A DNA stretch of 64,000 bases from Candidatus Puniceispirillum sp. (GCA_028383305.1 JAOEVD010000007.1:35538-99537); one strand, 5' to 3'. Counted from the stretch's first letter, positions 44,553 through 53,820 are shown. Notes: generated by a model from the letters alone, not told the origin. Program-made: numbers and translations.

Positions 44553-45929
44553 TCAATCAGAAGCTGAACTTGCAACCCGCTCGAAACCCAACATGTCTTG
44601 GTGCGAATTGATGTTCATCAAAAACTCCAACAGAGCTTCATGTTCAGCCTGCTTCCATCCCCCATGTATGCAATTATTCACAAATTTTTCAGTAATTTGC
44701 TTCTCTGTGAGCGGCTCGTGCTTGCCTCCACGCATGTGCGGTTGATTAATCTCAATAAACTCACCCGAGCGTAACTCAACTCTGATGTGACCCGTATAGT
44801 TTCGCGGGTACTCATTTTCCGGATCAATTTTATAGCTTATCAGCTCTGCCAGTCGAAGAACCTTAGGGTCGGTGACGCGCTGATCAGAAAATTGATTCAA
44901 TCCTGCATCACCATCGAAGAAGCTGACTGCCATACAAAATGGCATCGAAAACTTTGCGGCATATCCAGATGGCGGCGAGTGCTTGGCTGCCAGCGGCTCC
45001 CACAGCCGGTGAACCAAACCCTCACCAGTCTTACAACTTATTCGAATTATCTGATCCGCTTTTATACCGCGACGGCGCAATTCGATCATGCAATCTATAT
45101 ATGGGTGTATCATGGTGCCGCAGGCATATGGCTTAAAGACAATATCCTCTGCCAACCATTTGGAACCAACTCCATCAAGCATTTCAGAAAAATCTGGCTC
45201 AGAGGTTGGAGCAAACGCGTTGAAGAAGCTGTGCGGCCCATCAAGCACCGTTTTTGGAGCAAAAAATCCAGACCTTGCAATTATTGCGGCTTTGACACCG
45301 CTTTGCGCTGCCCAGCCTGGATGCAAGCGCTTTGTCCAAGAACCTTCTGTCAAATACTCCAATATTCCCGAGGCAAGGCTTCCAGCGATACCAAATGCTG
45401 CTGTAGTTTGCGCTTTATCCAAGCCAAGCGTAACAGAGCTTGCTGCGGCTGCACCTAGCGCTCCAATCACCCCAACTGGGTGGAAACCAGCTTTATGAAT
45501 GTGTCCTGGCGCTACTGTATTGATCCTGCACACGGCCTCTAGTCCAGCACAAATTCCTAAAAACACTCGTTCACCAGTCAGGTTGAAGCGCTCCCCCACA
45601 GCAAGGGCAGCAGGTATTGTCATTGCACCTACACGAATTGGAGCTCCCTCTAAAGTATCATCGAAGTCCTCTCCGTGGGTGCCAACCCCGTTCAGAAGCG
45701 CAGCTCCAGCTGCATCCAATCCCCTAGCATGACCAATTGCGGTGCAAGTACCGTCATTATCCCAACTTGAGATTAATTGCTTAGCGTAGACCTCAGGCGC
45801 AGCTGCTACACACAAACCCGCTGCATCAACCAGATCAAGAAGGGCAACCTCCCTCATCCTGGGGCTAACATCGCTAACCTCAAACGACGAAAGCCACGAA
45901 GCAAACTCTTCAGTTACCGTATCACTCAT
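44553..45929 (-). CDS. MmgE/PrpD-family protein (paralogue A)
   Basis: 458 aa. Blocks: GTHGEDFDDTLEGAPIRVGAMTIPAALAVGE, KAGFHPVGVIGALGAAAASS, WTKRLHPGWAAQSGVKAAII and YACGTMIHPYIDCMIEL. The first His (usually HP) is Arg-Val here (IRVG). It shares HGEDFDDT, WTKRxHPGWAA and CGTM with paralogue B at 53821, so the two are closest relatives, yet one has IHP and the other TQP in the late His block. Second gene of the LysR-controlled operon. Confidence 0.88.
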   Translation of the reverse strand: MSDTVTEEFASWLSSFEVSDVSPRMREVALLDLVDAAGLCVAAAPEVYAKQLISSWDNDGTCTAIGHARGLDAAGAALLNGVGTHGEDFDDTLEGAPIRVGAMTIPAALAVGERFNLTGERVFLGICAGLEAVCRINTVAPGHIHKAGFHPVGVIGALGAAAASSVTLGLDKAQTTAAFGIAGSLASGILEYLTEGSWTKRLHPGWAAQSGVKAAIIARSGFFAPKTVLDGPHSFFNAFAPTSEPDFSEMLDGVGSKWLAEDIVFKPYACGTMIHPYIDCMIELRRRGIKADQIIRISCKTGEGLVHRLWEPLAAKHSPPSGYAAKFSMPFCMAVSFFDGDAGLNQFSDQRVTDPKVLRLAELISYKIDPENEYPRNYTGHIRVELRSGEFIEINQPHMRGGKHEPLTEKQITEKFVNNCIHGGWKQAEHEALLEFLMNINSHQDMLGFERVASSASD

Positions 45930-45961
45930 AATTATCTCCCCGCCAAATGCCTGAAATCAGT

Positions 45962-46927
45962 TCATGCACAAATAGGTTTTTCACGCTGCATTTGTGTGCG
46001 ATGCATAACCCGCAACTGATCAGAATTTATTGGGTCACGATAATGCATTGTGCAACGGTTATCCCAAAGAATCATGTCTCCCAGCTCCCATACATGAGTA
46101 TATTTAAATTGATCTTGAGTGGCATGCTCCCAGAGAAAATCAAGCATCTCTTCACTCTTTTTTCGGTTCCAACCAATTATATATTGTGATGGGAACACGC
46201 GCCTGCGGCCAAGGTAAAGAGCCGGCTTTTTTGAAACTGGATGCAATCTCACCAAGGGGTGATTGGGGCCAGGCACCTCTTCAAGACTTGCAGGCGCTTT
46301 TATTCCTGGACGGAGTTTTCCAGCTGAGTTTCTGCTTGCATCTTGCTTTGTGTAAAGGCCAGCTATTTTAACCTTAACATCCGACGGCAATGTTTCATAC
46401 GCTAGATATTGATTGCTAAATGAAGTGTTTCCACCATCTTCAGGCAAGACCAAAGATCTCAAAAAGCTACCTATGGGGGGCTCTTCGATATAGGAATTGT
46501 CAGAATGCCAGACGACCTCGCCACTTCCTAAAGATGCATTTTCTTTGGCGGGTTTTCCGTCAGGCCCCATGTTGGTAACCATAATAATTTCTTGATGTTG
46601 AGAGAGTAAATTGGATTCAACATTGGCAGCTTCAAAATAACTTCGGCTGGCACCCGGCACCGGAAGACCAAAAACTCTCGTTGCTGCGATATGTTGCTCC
46701 TGAGAAATATGCTGCTGACCTTTGAAAATTAATATTAAATGATCAGACCAAGCCTTTCTCAAAAACTTCTGAGTTTCATCATTAATCGGCTGAGAGAAAT
46801 CAATTCCCATGATTTTAGCACCTAGGGGTGCGCTTAATTTTTCTACCTGAATTTTGGAAACGTCATTTGAATTCTGGTTCAGTGCGGCCAAGGCTCCTCT
46901 CCCTTCAATCTTTTGCTCTTTCTTCAA
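45962..46927 (-). CDS. TauD/TfdA-family 2-oxoglutarate-dependent dioxygenase
   Basis: 321 aa from a TTG at 46927. Iron ligands: H141 and D143 (WHSDNSY) and H295 in NRCTMHYRDP; R310 (HRTQM) would bind 2-oxoglutarate. The N-terminus has the TauD start LSAPLGAKIMGIDFSQPIN and the mid-protein has RSLVLPEDGGNTSFSNQYLAYE. The enzyme hydroxylates a substrate next to a leaving group or carboxylate. First gene of the operon, opposite the LysR gene and under its palindrome. A role in opening the pathway is plausible; the substrate could be a sulfonate, ether or chlorophenoxy-like acid. Confidence 0.9.
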   Translation of the reverse strand: MKKEQKIEGRGALAALNQNSNDVSKIQVEKLSAPLGAKIMGIDFSQPINDETQKFLRKAWSDHLILIFKGQQHISQEQHIAATRVFGLPVPGASRSYFEAANVESNLLSQHQEIIMVTNMGPDGKPAKENASLGSGEVVWHSDNSYIEEPPIGSFLRSLVLPEDGGNTSFSNQYLAYETLPSDVKVKIAGLYTKQDASRNSAGKLRPGIKAPASLEEVPGPNHPLVRLHPVSKKPALYLGRRRVFPSQYIIGWNRKKSEEMLDFLWEHATQDQFKYTHVWELGDMILWDNRCTMHYRDPINSDQLRVMHRTQMQREKPICA

Positions 46928-46950
46928 CGAGACTATGGATAAAAAAATAA

Positions 46951-46987
46951 ATCAATGTAATAATTTTTATTGTATTATTACATTGAT
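46951..46987. promoter_or_regulatory. LysR operator: perfect 14-bp inverted repeat
   Basis: ATCAATGTAATAAT (46951-46964) and ATTATTACATTGAT (46974-46987) are exact inverted copies, centred about 40 bp from the LysR gene start, in the spacer shared with the dioxygenase operon. LysR boxes usually have the T-N11-A shape, and this dyad fits. Control of both directions by this protein is inferred. Confidence 0.75.
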
Positions 46988-47008
46988 GCATAGTATGGAA
47001 ATTATTGA

Positions 47009-47908
47009 ATGAAATTGACCATCGACAGTATTTCAGCTTTTGTAAGCTTAGTGCATTTTGGAAATTACCAAACCGCTGCCGCTTCGCTGCAAGTCACTCA
47101 ACCCGCTTTAACAAGACGAATTCAAAGACTTGAGGATGCTCTTGGGGCTCAATTGATAGACCGACGCTATCGTGGTGTCTCCCTGACTGCACTTGGTAGG
47201 AATTATCTTCCAATTGCGATGCGAATGGTTAACGATTTTAATCGTTCAAACCAGCAAATCAAAGACCTTGTCTCAGCGCGCACGGGAACCGTTAAAGTGT
47301 CAATGAATATGACAATTGCAACCACAATTTTGCCAAATATTCTGAGAGTTTTTTCAGAGCTTCACCCAAATGTATCCATAAAAATTTCCGAAAGTTCCGG
47401 TCCTAATGTTGTTGAAAAGGTCTTATCTGGAGAGGTTGAGTTTGGCATTGCGCCACGCGCAACTAGCGTTGAGAGGGTTGATTTTGAAAAATGTTATTCT
47501 GATCCGTTCATGCTTGTCGCTCACAGGGATCATGAATTACATATCCAACCCACTGTCACTTGGCAATGTCTTGAAAAATACAACTTCATTAAAATGCGTC
47601 CCGAAAGTGGAACACGCCAACTACTTGAAAAAGGGTTAGATGATTTAGGCATTCATTTGACCGGAAAATATGAGGTTGGGCATTTGCCTGCTTTATTAAG
47701 TTTAGTTGGCCACAACCTTGGCATTTCCGCAGTGCCATACCTATCATCAACCGCAATCCATAATCCGCCGATCATTCCGCGTAAAATAAACGGCCCCAGT
47801 ATTAGCAGGTCTATTGGTATTTTGATCAGCCAAGACTCGAACCTGTCACCAGCTGCTTTGGCGCTTAAAGCTGCCGCAAAGAGAGTTTTACAGTCACAGG
47901 CATTTTGA
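47009..47908 (+). CDS. LysR-family transcription regulator
   Basis: 299 aa. N-terminal helix-turn-helix YQTAAASLQVTQPALTRRIQRLEDALGAQLIDRR (residues about 20-53) and an effector-binding domain from about residue 90 (VKVSMNMTIATTILPNILRVF, EVEFGIAPRATSVERVDFEKC). It is divergent from the dioxygenase gene across the 14-bp palindrome and is followed on its own strand, after 83 bp, by the cupin, AtuA, DUF4387, MmgE G and lyase genes. It is thus the likely switch for both arms; the inducer is probably a pathway acid. Confidence 0.93.
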   Translation: MKLTIDSISAFVSLVHFGNYQTAAASLQVTQPALTRRIQRLEDALGAQLIDRRYRGVSLTALGRNYLPIAMRMVNDFNRSNQQIKDLVSARTGTVKVSMNMTIATTILPNILRVFSELHPNVSIKISESSGPNVVEKVLSGEVEFGIAPRATSVERVDFEKCYSDPFMLVAHRDHELHIQPTVTWQCLEKYNFIKMRPESGTRQLLEKGLDDLGIHLTGKYEVGHLPALLSLVGHNLGISAVPYLSSTAIHNPPIIPRKINGPSISRSIGILISQDSNLSPAALALKAAAKRVLQSQAF

Positions 47909-47991
47909 CGAAATGCCTAATTGATGACTAAATAGCATGGGTTGAGAAAAATAAATTTGTTTGTTTCTAGTTAGCACAGGAGGGCACTCAC

Positions 47992-48555
47992 ATGAGCACA
48001 ACATCAACAAATCATGGTTTAACAGGAGAGGTTATATCCGACGATTATCGCGGCATGCGGCAAAGGTACGGTGTTGACGAGGTCCCAGGCCGGCAAATGG
48101 GAAAGTTTAGCCCCCTTTGTGAAGACAAAAAACCTCAATTTTTTTCCATGAGAACGCAACTGGTCACAGATGGACGAAGCATAAATCCATTGGCAGAAAC
48201 AGAGAACTTATGGGCCTGGATTAAGGTATACGCGTCAGGCGGTGAGAATACATTACACGCCCATAATAATGAAGACCATATGTTTGTGATCCTGCAAGGC
48301 ACAGCTGTCTTCCACGGTCCAAATGGTGAAAAAAAGGAAATCAGTTCAAACGAAGGAATTATGTTGCCCGCCGGCACATTATACAACTTCACCTGCACTA
48401 GTGAAAAACCTCTGGTTTTACTGAGGGTAGGTTCCAGGGCACACTCTGGTGATTTGAGGGACCGGGTTGGTAACGATGGCATGCCACTGCCAGGTGGTTC
48501 AAAGAAAAATAAATTCAAACCACCGGTCTATGCTGATGGTCAGTTTTTTGCGTAA
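47992..48555 (+). CDS. Cupin-domain protein
   Basis: 187 aa. One cupin core with metal-binding motif HAHNNEDHMFVILQGTAVFHGP and EGIMLPAGTLYNFTC. The His-X-His...Glu...His ligands are visible (H-A-H, E, H). Cupins of this size catalyse dioxygenase, isomerase or decarboxylase reactions, or sense small molecules. The first gene after LysR on this strand, 34 bp before the AtuA gene. Confidence 0.8.
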   Translation: MSTTSTNHGLTGEVISDDYRGMRQRYGVDEVPGRQMGKFSPLCEDKKPQFFSMRTQLVTDGRSINPLAETENLWAWIKVYASGGENTLHAHNNEDHMFVILQGTAVFHGPNGEKKEISSNEGIMLPAGTLYNFTCTSEKPLVLLRVGSRAHSGDLRDRVGNDGMPLPGGSKKNKFKPPVYADGQFFA

Positions 48556-48588
48556 CAGACTCGCCAAAAGGGCTGTAGAAAACACCAA

Positions 48589-49980
48589 ATGAGCGGTTTA
48601 AGAGTAAAAGCCATTGCGGGAAATGGTGTTTTGGGGTCTGGGTTTCGCGAGAGCTCTCTTTTGCGTGGAATGGCGTTGGGCCCAGACTTCATTGGATGTG
48701 ATGCGGGTTCCACCGACCCGGGCCCCTACTACCTTGGAGCTGGTAGAACCGCTTTCCCTAAAGTCGCAGTGAAGCGAGACCTCTCTCTGTTGATGAAAGC
48801 TGCAAGATCTGCCAAAATTCCCTTGATTATCGGGTCTGCGGGCACCGCCGGAGGACGCCCCCATGTCGAAGGCTTAAAAGAAATTACACTAGAAATTGCG
48901 TTTGAAAACAAAATGTCTTTTAAGCTTGCGCTGATCGATGCTGAGCAAGACAAATCAACACTCACGGAGCTATGGAACAGAGGGAAAATAACACCAATTT
49001 CGGGTCCTGGCCTTAATTACGAGGCTATTCAAGTATCCGAAAGGATCGTCGGCATGATGGGTGTCGATCCCTTTGTCTATGCACTTGATCAGAAAGCTGA
49101 CATTATTATCGCTGGCCGCTCCAGCGACTGTGCGATATATGCAGCCCTACCAATAATGAGAGGCATTGATCCCGCAGTCGCGTGGCACGCAGCGAAAATT
49201 CTCGAATGCGGCGCTGCTGCGGCCGAGACTCGATCCTCCCCTGACTGTCTTTTTGCTGAACTCGAAAAAACAGCTTTCGAGGTTGAGCCGCTTTCCGGAG
49301 AAATGATCTGCACACCACAAAGCGTTGCGGCACATAGCCTTTATGAAAATGCTAATCCGTTTGAACTGATTGAGCCTGACGGTGTCCTTAATATTGCAGA
49401 GTCTCAATATCAAGCCGTTAGCTCTCGGCGTGTCAGGGTTACCAATAGTTCCTTTAAGCCTAAAACCGTTAAAAATGCAAAACTCGAAGGTGCTGTGTTC
49501 CTAGGTTACCAGAGCGTAATTATTGGCGGTATCCGCGATCCAATGATCATTGGCCAAATTGATGATTGGACAGAGAGACTGCGAAAACGGTTAAAATCTA
49601 GGGTACATGACGTTTACGGCAAAGCACCGCCGCCCTACCATTTTAATGTTTCCATTTATGGCAAAGACGCTGTGATGGGGAACCTTGAACCCATCAAAAA
49701 AATTACCAGCCATGAACTTGGCCTGGTTTTGGAAATCACATCTGAAAGTCAAGAAATTTCAAATAGCATCATTTCTTTAGCGCGACACCAAGCTTTACAT
49801 TTACCAATACCGGAATGGAGCGGCCTAATCACTGGCTTCGCCTGCCGACACAGCCCTTCTTTTTTGGAAAGGGGTAAAGTGTATAAATTCACAGACAACA
49901 GTTTGATGGAAACAAAAAACCCACTGGCCTTTTTTCCCTGTCGTTTCGTAAACATCGAAGATGGAACAGAAATAAATTGA
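48589..49980 (+). CDS. AtuA-family protein (DUF1446)
   Basis: 463 aa. The family core FIGCDAGSTDPGPYYLGAG, LIIGSAGTAGGRPHVE, ADIIIAGRSSDCAIYAALPIMRGIDPAVAWHAAKILECGAAA is clear. AtuA is named for acyclic terpene utilisation in Pseudomonas and often pairs with a small DUF4387 protein, as here. The TTG start of the DUF4387 gene overlaps its TGA. The biochemical role of AtuA proteins is not settled; they may act in hydration or transfer of branched acids. Confidence 0.82.
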   Translation: MSGLRVKAIAGNGVLGSGFRESSLLRGMALGPDFIGCDAGSTDPGPYYLGAGRTAFPKVAVKRDLSLLMKAARSAKIPLIIGSAGTAGGRPHVEGLKEITLEIAFENKMSFKLALIDAEQDKSTLTELWNRGKITPISGPGLNYEAIQVSERIVGMMGVDPFVYALDQKADIIIAGRSSDCAIYAALPIMRGIDPAVAWHAAKILECGAAAAETRSSPDCLFAELEKTAFEVEPLSGEMICTPQSVAAHSLYENANPFELIEPDGVLNIAESQYQAVSSRRVRVTNSSFKPKTVKNAKLEGAVFLGYQSVIIGGIRDPMIIGQIDDWTERLRKRLKSRVHDVYGKAPPPYHFNVSIYGKDAVMGNLEPIKKITSHELGLVLEITSESQEISNSIISLARHQALHLPIPEWSGLITGFACRHSPSFLERGKVYKFTDNSLMETKNPLAFFPCRFVNIEDGTEIN

Positions 49981-50291
49981 AATTGAGAAATTGCACAAAG
50001 CTCATCAGAAGCAAAAATGCAGGACCATTCGTTTTGACAATCGATGTGATGTTTGAGAATTCTGATATGTTCTATAAATGCATTGAGCAAAATATTTTGA
50101 GTGTGCAGAATATCGCTAAAATTTATGGCATTGAGGCAGAAAACATTGACATATTTGAGATCCCAATGATTTCAACAATAAAAATATCTTTCCCAAGGGC
50201 TGTATCACAGGGAGACTTGGGGGACTCGGACAACCACGGAGGGCAACAATATGCTCCCATTCTTGATTTGGAGATAATCGATGGCAGTTAA
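49977..50291 (+). CDS. DUF4387-family small protein
   Basis: 104 aa starting from a TTG at 49977 that overlaps the AtuA stop in TTGA. Contents LIRSKNAGPFVLTIDVMF, IPMISTIKISFPRAVSQGDLGDSDNHGGQQYAPIL fit DUF4387. It nearly always follows AtuA, so the two probably form one enzyme with two subunits, the small one perhaps carrying part of the substrate site. It overlaps MmgE paralogue G by 11 bp, so three genes are translationally coupled. Confidence 0.8.
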   Translation: MKLRNCTKLIRSKNAGPFVLTIDVMFENSDMFYKCIEQNILSVQNIAKIYGIEAENIDIFEIPMISTIKISFPRAVSQGDLGDSDNHGGQQYAPILDLEIIDGS

Positions 50292-51651
50292 ATATGGCGT
50301 AGCGCCGCTTGAATTGGGATTAACACGTGAGTTCTCCTCGTTCTGCTCGAACTTGAAATTTACCGATCTACCCCGAGAGGTAGTTGAACAAGCGAAGCGG
50401 GGCATTCTTGATTGGGTGGGCTGCGCGATTGCCGCTAGCGACAATCCCAGAATTGGAAAATTTATCGAGATATTATCAGAGTTTTCCTCAAAAACAGGTG
50501 CGTCAGTGATTGGCCAAAAAGGCGAGTTTGGACCGCTCGAGGCAGCGCTAGTAAATGGTCAAATGGGTCACTTTTATGATTATGATGACACACATATGGG
50601 GGGTGTGGTTCTTCATACTAGTTCCCCGGTTCTTGCCGCCATTTTGGGACTGGGCGAAAATAAGAAAAAAACTGGACAGGACATCATTCTCGCTTACACG
50701 CTTGGGTTTGAAGCAGGGGTTCGGGTTGGCCAAACAGCTCCGGGCCATCACGATGGCGGCTGGCATTTGACGGGCACACTCGGCACTATTGCTGCCGGTG
50801 TGGCATCCGCATCTTTGCTGAATCTCGACGCTGAAAAAACTACTTTTGCACTTGGATTTTCAGCCACTCAAGCGGCGGGCATGCAACAAAACCGGGGCAC
50901 CATGTCCAAATCCTTTCACGCCGGCAGAGCTGCTTCCAATGGTATTCTAGCAGCCTTAATGGCCAGCTCAGGATATGACAGCTCTGATGAAATTGTCGAA
51001 GGACGGAAGGGTTTTTCAAAAATCTACAGTAAGACTCAAAATTATGATTTTTTGACAAAAAATCTGGGCAGCAATTGGGCTATTCTAGCAAATGGGTACA
51101 AGCCATATGCTTGCGGGATAGTTCAACACCCATTGATTGATGCCATGATTACAGCAAGCAAAAACACCAATATTCCACATGATGAGATTGAGAGTGTCGA
51201 TGCCCTCATACACCCTCACACCATTACAATTACAGGCGTTGAAGACCCACAATCCGGACTAAAATCAAAATTCAGCCTAAAGCATTCAGCTGCTGTAGGC
51301 TATATTGACCGCCACGCCGGTCTATCCCAATATTCTGACGCACGAGCAGTCGCTCCAGATGTTTCGTCGCTTCGTCAAAAAATTAACCCAGTTCCCAAAG
51401 ATGACTTTCGAAAAGATCAATGCGAAGTTCGCGTAAAATATAAAAACGGTAATATTGAGACTGTCAACGTTGAGCATGCCCTTGGAACAACAAAAAACCC
51501 CGTCTCATCAGATTTTCTCGTTGAGAAATTTTTAGCTAATGCAAGCGGAAAGTGCCTGAGCTCAAAGCCTGAGGCTATCGTCGAGGCAATATGGAAGTTC
51601 GAAGAACTGCCAGACATAGCAAACCTAATGAGCCTCACTAGAGGTACCTGA
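50281..51651 (+). CDS. MmgE/PrpD-family protein (paralogue G)
   Basis: 456 aa. Blocks: MGHFYDYDDTHMGGVVLHTSSPVLAAILGLGE, GGWHLTGTLGTIAAGVASAS, TMSKSFHAGRAASNGILAALMAS and YACGIVQHPLIDAMITAS. The catalytic Lys and the His positions look intact. It overlaps DUF4387 and is 32 bp before the second lyase gene, so this operon pairs an MmgE protein with a PrpB-like lyase as the leftward operon does. Confidence 0.88.
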   Translation: MAVKYGVAPLELGLTREFSSFCSNLKFTDLPREVVEQAKRGILDWVGCAIAASDNPRIGKFIEILSEFSSKTGASVIGQKGEFGPLEAALVNGQMGHFYDYDDTHMGGVVLHTSSPVLAAILGLGENKKKTGQDIILAYTLGFEAGVRVGQTAPGHHDGGWHLTGTLGTIAAGVASASLLNLDAEKTTFALGFSATQAAGMQQNRGTMSKSFHAGRAASNGILAALMASSGYDSSDEIVEGRKGFSKIYSKTQNYDFLTKNLGSNWAILANGYKPYACGIVQHPLIDAMITASKNTNIPHDEIESVDALIHPHTITITGVEDPQSGLKSKFSLKHSAAVGYIDRHAGLSQYSDARAVAPDVSSLRQKINPVPKDDFRKDQCEVRVKYKNGNIETVNVEHALGTTKNPVSSDFLVEKFLANASGKCLSSKPEAIVEAIWKFEELPDIANLMSLTRGT

Positions 51652-51683
51652 CAAGCATCCATTAAGAAAAGAAGGCTCCAATA

Positions 51684-52580
51684 ATGTATCTATCTCAAGT
51701 AAATGACGTCAATCATGCCGCAACACTTACGCAGGCGATGGCCCAAAAAGCCAGCTTGTCAGTAGCAGGCGTCTATAACCCACTTTCTGCCAAACTCGCA
51801 AAAGATGCGGGTTTTAAGGTTCTCTATTTGTCTGGGGCAGCTTTATCAGCCTCACTAGCGCTACCAGACCTCGGCGTGATGACTTCAGATGAACTCATTT
51901 ATGCTGTTAGGGGTATTCTAAGATCATCGAATTTACCATTAATCGTGGACTGTGATACCGGATACGGAGAAATCTTGAATTTAATGACGCTGTCACAAAC
52001 ACTTGACAGCATGGGTGTTGCCGCAATCCAGATTGAAGATCAAGAAATGCCAAAAAAATGCGGCCATTTGAATGATAAACGGCTTATATCAGTGGAAGAT
52101 ATGTGTCGTAAGATTGTTGCTTGTAAAGCATCAGTAAAGAAAACATTGGTGTGCGCAAGGACAGACGCAGGGCAGCTTTCAATTGATGAAGCAATCAAAC
52201 GTGCAGTTGCCTATCGGAAAGCTGGGGCGGACATCATCTTCGTTGAGGCACTTGGATCAACATTAGACATGCAAATGGTCAGAGAGCAAGTTGAGGGACC
52301 GCTTTTAGCCAACATGACCGAATTTGGTATCACCCCCGAAACATCCATGGAAGAATGGACAAAATTGGGCTTTGAGTTGGTTATATACCCTGTTTCAGCG
52401 TTGCGCGTTGCCGCCGCCACGATGAAAGGTTTTTACAAAAGCCTGCTACAAAACGGCTCAGCGTCACAATTCAAAGAGCAAATGATGACACGAAGTGAAC
52501 TTTATGATGTGATTGATTATCACCAATTTGAAGAGCTCGATAAAACTATTGTTAAAAGTACAGCTCCCATTTCTGATTGA
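51684..52580 (+). CDS. Isocitrate lyase/PEP mutase-family lyase, second copy
   Basis: 298 aa. DCDTGYGE, IEDQEMPKKCGHLNDKRLI (catalytic Cys loop, here KKCGH), then RTDAGQL. It shares the same plan as the lyase at 32197 and belongs to the same family as PrpB, so it should cleave a substituted malate- or citrate-like acid. It closes the rightward LysR-linked operon. The two lyases would match the two MmgE partners if each acts on a different acid or stereoisomer. Confidence 0.88.
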   Translation: MYLSQVNDVNHAATLTQAMAQKASLSVAGVYNPLSAKLAKDAGFKVLYLSGAALSASLALPDLGVMTSDELIYAVRGILRSSNLPLIVDCDTGYGEILNLMTLSQTLDSMGVAAIQIEDQEMPKKCGHLNDKRLISVEDMCRKIVACKASVKKTLVCARTDAGQLSIDEAIKRAVAYRKAGADIIFVEALGSTLDMQMVREQVEGPLLANMTEFGITPETSMEEWTKLGFELVIYPVSALRVAAATMKGFYKSLLQNGSASQFKEQMMTRSELYDVIDYHQFEELDKTIVKSTAPISD

Positions 52581-52972
52581 CCCAATACTTAACAAATTCT
52601 CCAGACAACTTGATTGGATCTGCCGCAAAAAGACCTTTGGGTAATCAATACATGTTTCTATCAACTAAATGATAATTACGCCTTATACTCCCAATTAATG
52701 TTGTCGTATTGGGCGGGATTGGTTTCAACTTTGCTCCAAATTTGGTGTTGGCATTGGGTAGGCTGATTAATGAGCCTGTTCAGACTTCAATTAGCCATAA
52801 ATCGTTAAATGTAACTTGCCGAAGTTGTCAAAAAGTCAACTCTTAATACCATTGTTAAAACTACCGCCTGGCCTCTGGTTTTTCTGAGCAAAAAGGATCT
52901 ATCGAGCACGTAAAACTTTACAAAAATGAAATAGAATATAATTTTATATCAACCGGCTATTTTTTGGAGTTC
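52581..52972. other. Intergenic stretch, no gene recognised
   Basis: About 390 bp. A fragment-like frame is open in 52700-52850 but has no start, ribosome site or family match. The transcript of the second lyase must end here; no strong terminator was found. Confidence 0.4.
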
Positions 52973-52975
52973 ATG

Positions 52976-53734
52976 ATGGCACAGGGCAGAAAAACAGCAC
53001 TTATCACCGGGTCAGGTAAAAACATAGGTCGAGGGATTGCGCATGAACTGGCCAAAGCTGGTCACAATATCGTCGTAAATGGCAGCACAAATTTTAACGC
53101 GGCTGAGGCAGTGGCAGAAGAGGTGCGTGCACTTGGTGTGGACGCGTCTGTAGCAATGGGCAATATAGGTGTCAGACAAGAGGCAGAACTAATCATCAGC
53201 AAAGCTGTAGACGCTTTTGGGAGCATAGATATTCTTGTCAATAATGCGGCCATTAGACCTCACGGGCCATTTCTAGAAATAGAGAACAATGAATGGCAAA
53301 ATGTGATTAACGTGAATATGAACGGACCAATTTGGCTTGCGCGTGCAGCTTTGCCTTTCATGGTAAAAAAAGGCTGGGGACGCGTGATCCATTTTACCGG
53401 CATGAATGCGCAAAGGGGTTACCCAGGTGCAGGCTTCGTCTCAGTCTCAAAACATGCCCTTTGGGGACTGACGAAGGCCCTTGCAGTCGAGTTTGGACCT
53501 AGCGGGATAACGTCGAATATTATTTCTCCAGGCACTTTTCCACCGGACGGCGCCGATATGGAGAATCCCGAGCCTAATAAAAATTATCAGAAACTATTGA
53601 AAGACAATCCGTCAGGACGTTTGGGCAAGCCCAGTGATATTGGTGGAATGATCGCTTACTTGTGCTCAGAAAATGGTGGCTTCGTTAACGGTCAAATGCT
53701 GCAGATCAATGGTGGTGTGGTGATGCAATATTAA
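52976..53734 (+). CDS. SDR-family protein, catalytic Tyr replaced
   Basis: 252 aa (a GGAG site 6 bases upstream supports MAQGRKTALITGSG; ATG 52973 is equivalent). NAD motif TGSGKNIGRGIA and VNNAA are intact. The YxxxK region reads FVSVSKHALWG: Lys is kept but the Tyr position is Val. So all three SDRs of this region lack the normal Tyr. It ends with INGGVVMQY. It lies between the second lyase and MmgE paralogue B, facing paralogue B's end. It could serve as a non-canonical reductase or a binding protein. Confidence 0.82.
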   Translation: MAQGRKTALITGSGKNIGRGIAHELAKAGHNIVVNGSTNFNAAEAVAEEVRALGVDASVAMGNIGVRQEAELIISKAVDAFGSIDILVNNAAIRPHGPFLEIENNEWQNVINVNMNGPIWLARAALPFMVKKGWGRVIHFTGMNAQRGYPGAGFVSVSKHALWGLTKALAVEFGPSGITSNIISPGTFPPDGADMENPEPNKNYQKLLKDNPSGRLGKPSDIGGMIAYLCSENGGFVNGQMLQINGGVVMQY

Positions 53735-53820
53735 ACTGGATTAAGATCACTATTGATTCATGATAGTTGGCTTGCACTTTTTAATAAGTGTATGGATAGC
53801 CGAATTCTTCCAACTACTTT

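Noticed and set aside
44787-45498. Long open frames on the plus strand opposite MmgE paralogue A (up to 223 aa)
   Set aside because: They are antisense shadows of the conserved MmgE/PrpD frame; no family motifs or ribosome sites.
52700-52850. Open frame fragment with hydrophobic residues
   Set aside because: No start codon with ribosome site and no homology; probably chance.
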